Assembly (NCBI GenBank): GCA_902803365.1
Contig: CADCPU010000434.1
Location: 1-6,158 of the forward strand
Direction of reading: 5' to 3'
Length of the DNA stretch: 6,158 bases
DNA from: Oscillospiraceae bacterium
GTDB lineage: Bacteria > Bacillota_A > Clostridia > Saccharofermentanales > Saccharofermentanaceae
The notes beneath the pieces were generated by a model. That model was not told the origin of the DNA. It saw nothing but the letters and a program-made list of their open reading frames with translations, and did not search any database. Numbering within the stretch: position 1 is the stretch's first letter; every line of letters begins with the position of its first letter. Shown here piece by piece: positions 5,368-6,158 of this stretch. Position numbers and translations under genes: made by a program.

Positions 5368-6158
5368 ATGTACGGTAGTGATGACAAGCCATTTTGCGCA
5401 TGTTCGACGCCCGGCGGGGTATCGGGTATTGCCGTCATACGCTTATCCGGCAACGGCGCAGGCGAAGTAGCCGACAAAGCCGTCAAGATCATAAAGACAT
5501 ACGGCGACAGCAAGGACATCGTGTCGATGCCGGGCTACACCGCTGCATTCGCGATCTTCTTTGATCCCAAAACGGGCGAGAAGATAGATGAAGTTGTCAT
5601 TAACCACTTTGTCCCGCCTCATTCCTTCACGGGTGATGAGATGGTCGAGATCTCCTGCCACGGCAGCAGTCTCGTCAAATCGGAGATCTTGCGCGTACTT
5701 GTCGAAAACGGTGCCCGCGCAGCTCTTCCGGGCGAATTCACGAAGCGCGCTTTCTTGAACGGCAAGATGGACCTGACTCAGGCAGAAGCCGTCATGAACG
5801 TCATCGCTGCCGATTCCGAGCGCGCATTAAAGGCGTCCAATTCCCAGCTTAACGGTAAGCTCAAGGATGCGCTGTTAAATGCTGAGAGCAAGCTCTACGA
5901 AGCGCTGTCTCTTATCGAGATGATAGTAGAATTCCCCGAGCACGACGATACTCCCGAAAACACGGAGAAGGTCAGGGACCTTTGCGTTCAGGTGAAGGAC
6001 ACATATGGCGACCTTAAGAGGAGCTATGCAAAGGGCCGCGTCTTGTCCGAGAGGATGAAGATCGCGCTCGCAGGTCTTCCGAACAGCGGCAAGAGTTCTC
6101 TTTTGAACAGTCTTACCGGATACGACAGAGCAATCGTTACTGAAGTAGCGGGAACTAC
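5368..6158 (+). CDS. mnmE: tRNA modification GTPase MnmE (TrmE), 3' truncated by window edge
   Basis: MnmE is a dimeric GTPase that, with MnmG, uses a folate-derived one-carbon unit to modify U34 in the wobble position of certain tRNAs. The window holds 263 complete codons of a protein that normally has about 455-460. The N-terminal folate-binding domain (about 1-125) shows ACSTPGGVSGIAVIRLSG (11-28), FTGDEMVEISCHGS (87-100) and PGEFTKRAFLNGKMDLTQAEA (121-141). The helical domain includes VEFPEH (187-192). The inserted G domain begins near 230 with the P-loop GLPNSGKS (236-243), and the sequence stops at VAGT, at the start of the switch region. ATG 5368 follows GGAGG (5358-5362) with a short 5-nt spacer. 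It lies 95 nt after jag, with a large hairpin between. The C-terminal C-x-G-K motif lies beyond the edge, as would mnmG if the usual order holds. Confidence 0.97.
   Translation, partial: MYGSDDKPFCACSTPGGVSGIAVIRLSGNGAGEVADKAVKIIKTYGDSKDIVSMPGYTAAFAIFFDPKTGEKIDEVVINHFVPPHSFTGDEMVEISCHGSSLVKSEILRVLVENGARAALPGEFTKRAFLNGKMDLTQAEAVMNVIAADSERALKASNSQLNGKLKDALLNAESKLYEALSLIEMIVEFPEHDDTPENTEKVRDLCVQVKDTYGDLKRSYAKGRVLSERMKIALAGLPNSGKSSLLNSLTGYDRAIVTEVAGT

Noticed and set aside
4952..5401. A 149-codon minus-strand open frame across the end of jag and start of mnmE
   Set aside because: Most of it is antisense to the conserved KH and R3H regions, it crosses the jag-mnmE hairpin, and its protein resembles no family I know.
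1..6158. CRISPR array, tRNA or rRNA gene, insertion sequence or defence genes
   Set aside because: No regularly spaced repeats, cloverleaf-forming sequence, transposase motifs or inverted terminal repeats were found; the window is filled by conserved housekeeping genes.

Overview
The window looks like a chromosomal segment of a Gram-positive bacterium of the Clostridia (Firmicutes) type. The basis is the gene order rpmH-rnpA-yidD-yidC-jag-mnmE, a Jag protein with its N-terminal Jag_N domain, a YidC without a lipobox, strong GGAGG ribosome binding sites, and base composition that is roughly half GC by eye. I cannot name a genus. All supported genes are on the plus strand. Both end genes are cut by the window edges: an SPFH protein on the left and mnmE on the right.

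Left part (1-2551): the C-terminal third to half of an SPFH/band 7 membrane protein ends at a long terminator hairpin (444-496). A possible extended -10 promoter lies inside that hairpin. Next come nicotinate phosphoribosyltransferase (NAD salvage) and a cytoplasmic cyclophilin-type peptidyl-prolyl isomerase, separated by only 22 nt. They probably form a two-gene transcript that ends at a strong terminator (2520-2551).

Right part (2571-6158): a promoter with consensus -35 and -10 boxes at 17 nt spacing opens the rpmH operon. It encodes ribosomal protein L34, the RNase P protein, YidD, the YidC insertase, the RNA-binding protein Jag/KhpB and the tRNA-modifying GTPase MnmE. Together these serve translation (L34), tRNA 5' maturation (RnpA), tRNA wobble modification (MnmE), membrane protein insertion (YidD, YidC) and post-transcriptional or cell-envelope control (Jag). 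rnpA and yidD overlap out of frame by about 77 nt. A hairpin right after rpmH and another between jag and mnmE may tune the levels of downstream genes.

This is mostly a conserved housekeeping region, and I see no defence system, mobile element, CRISPR array, tRNA or rRNA. The points most worth a second look are regulatory or architectural: the promoter-in-terminator arrangement before pncB, the rpmH-rnpA attenuator-like hairpin, the rnpA/yidD overprinting, the enlarged extracytoplasmic loop in YidC, and the absence of dnaA and DnaA boxes beside rpmH.
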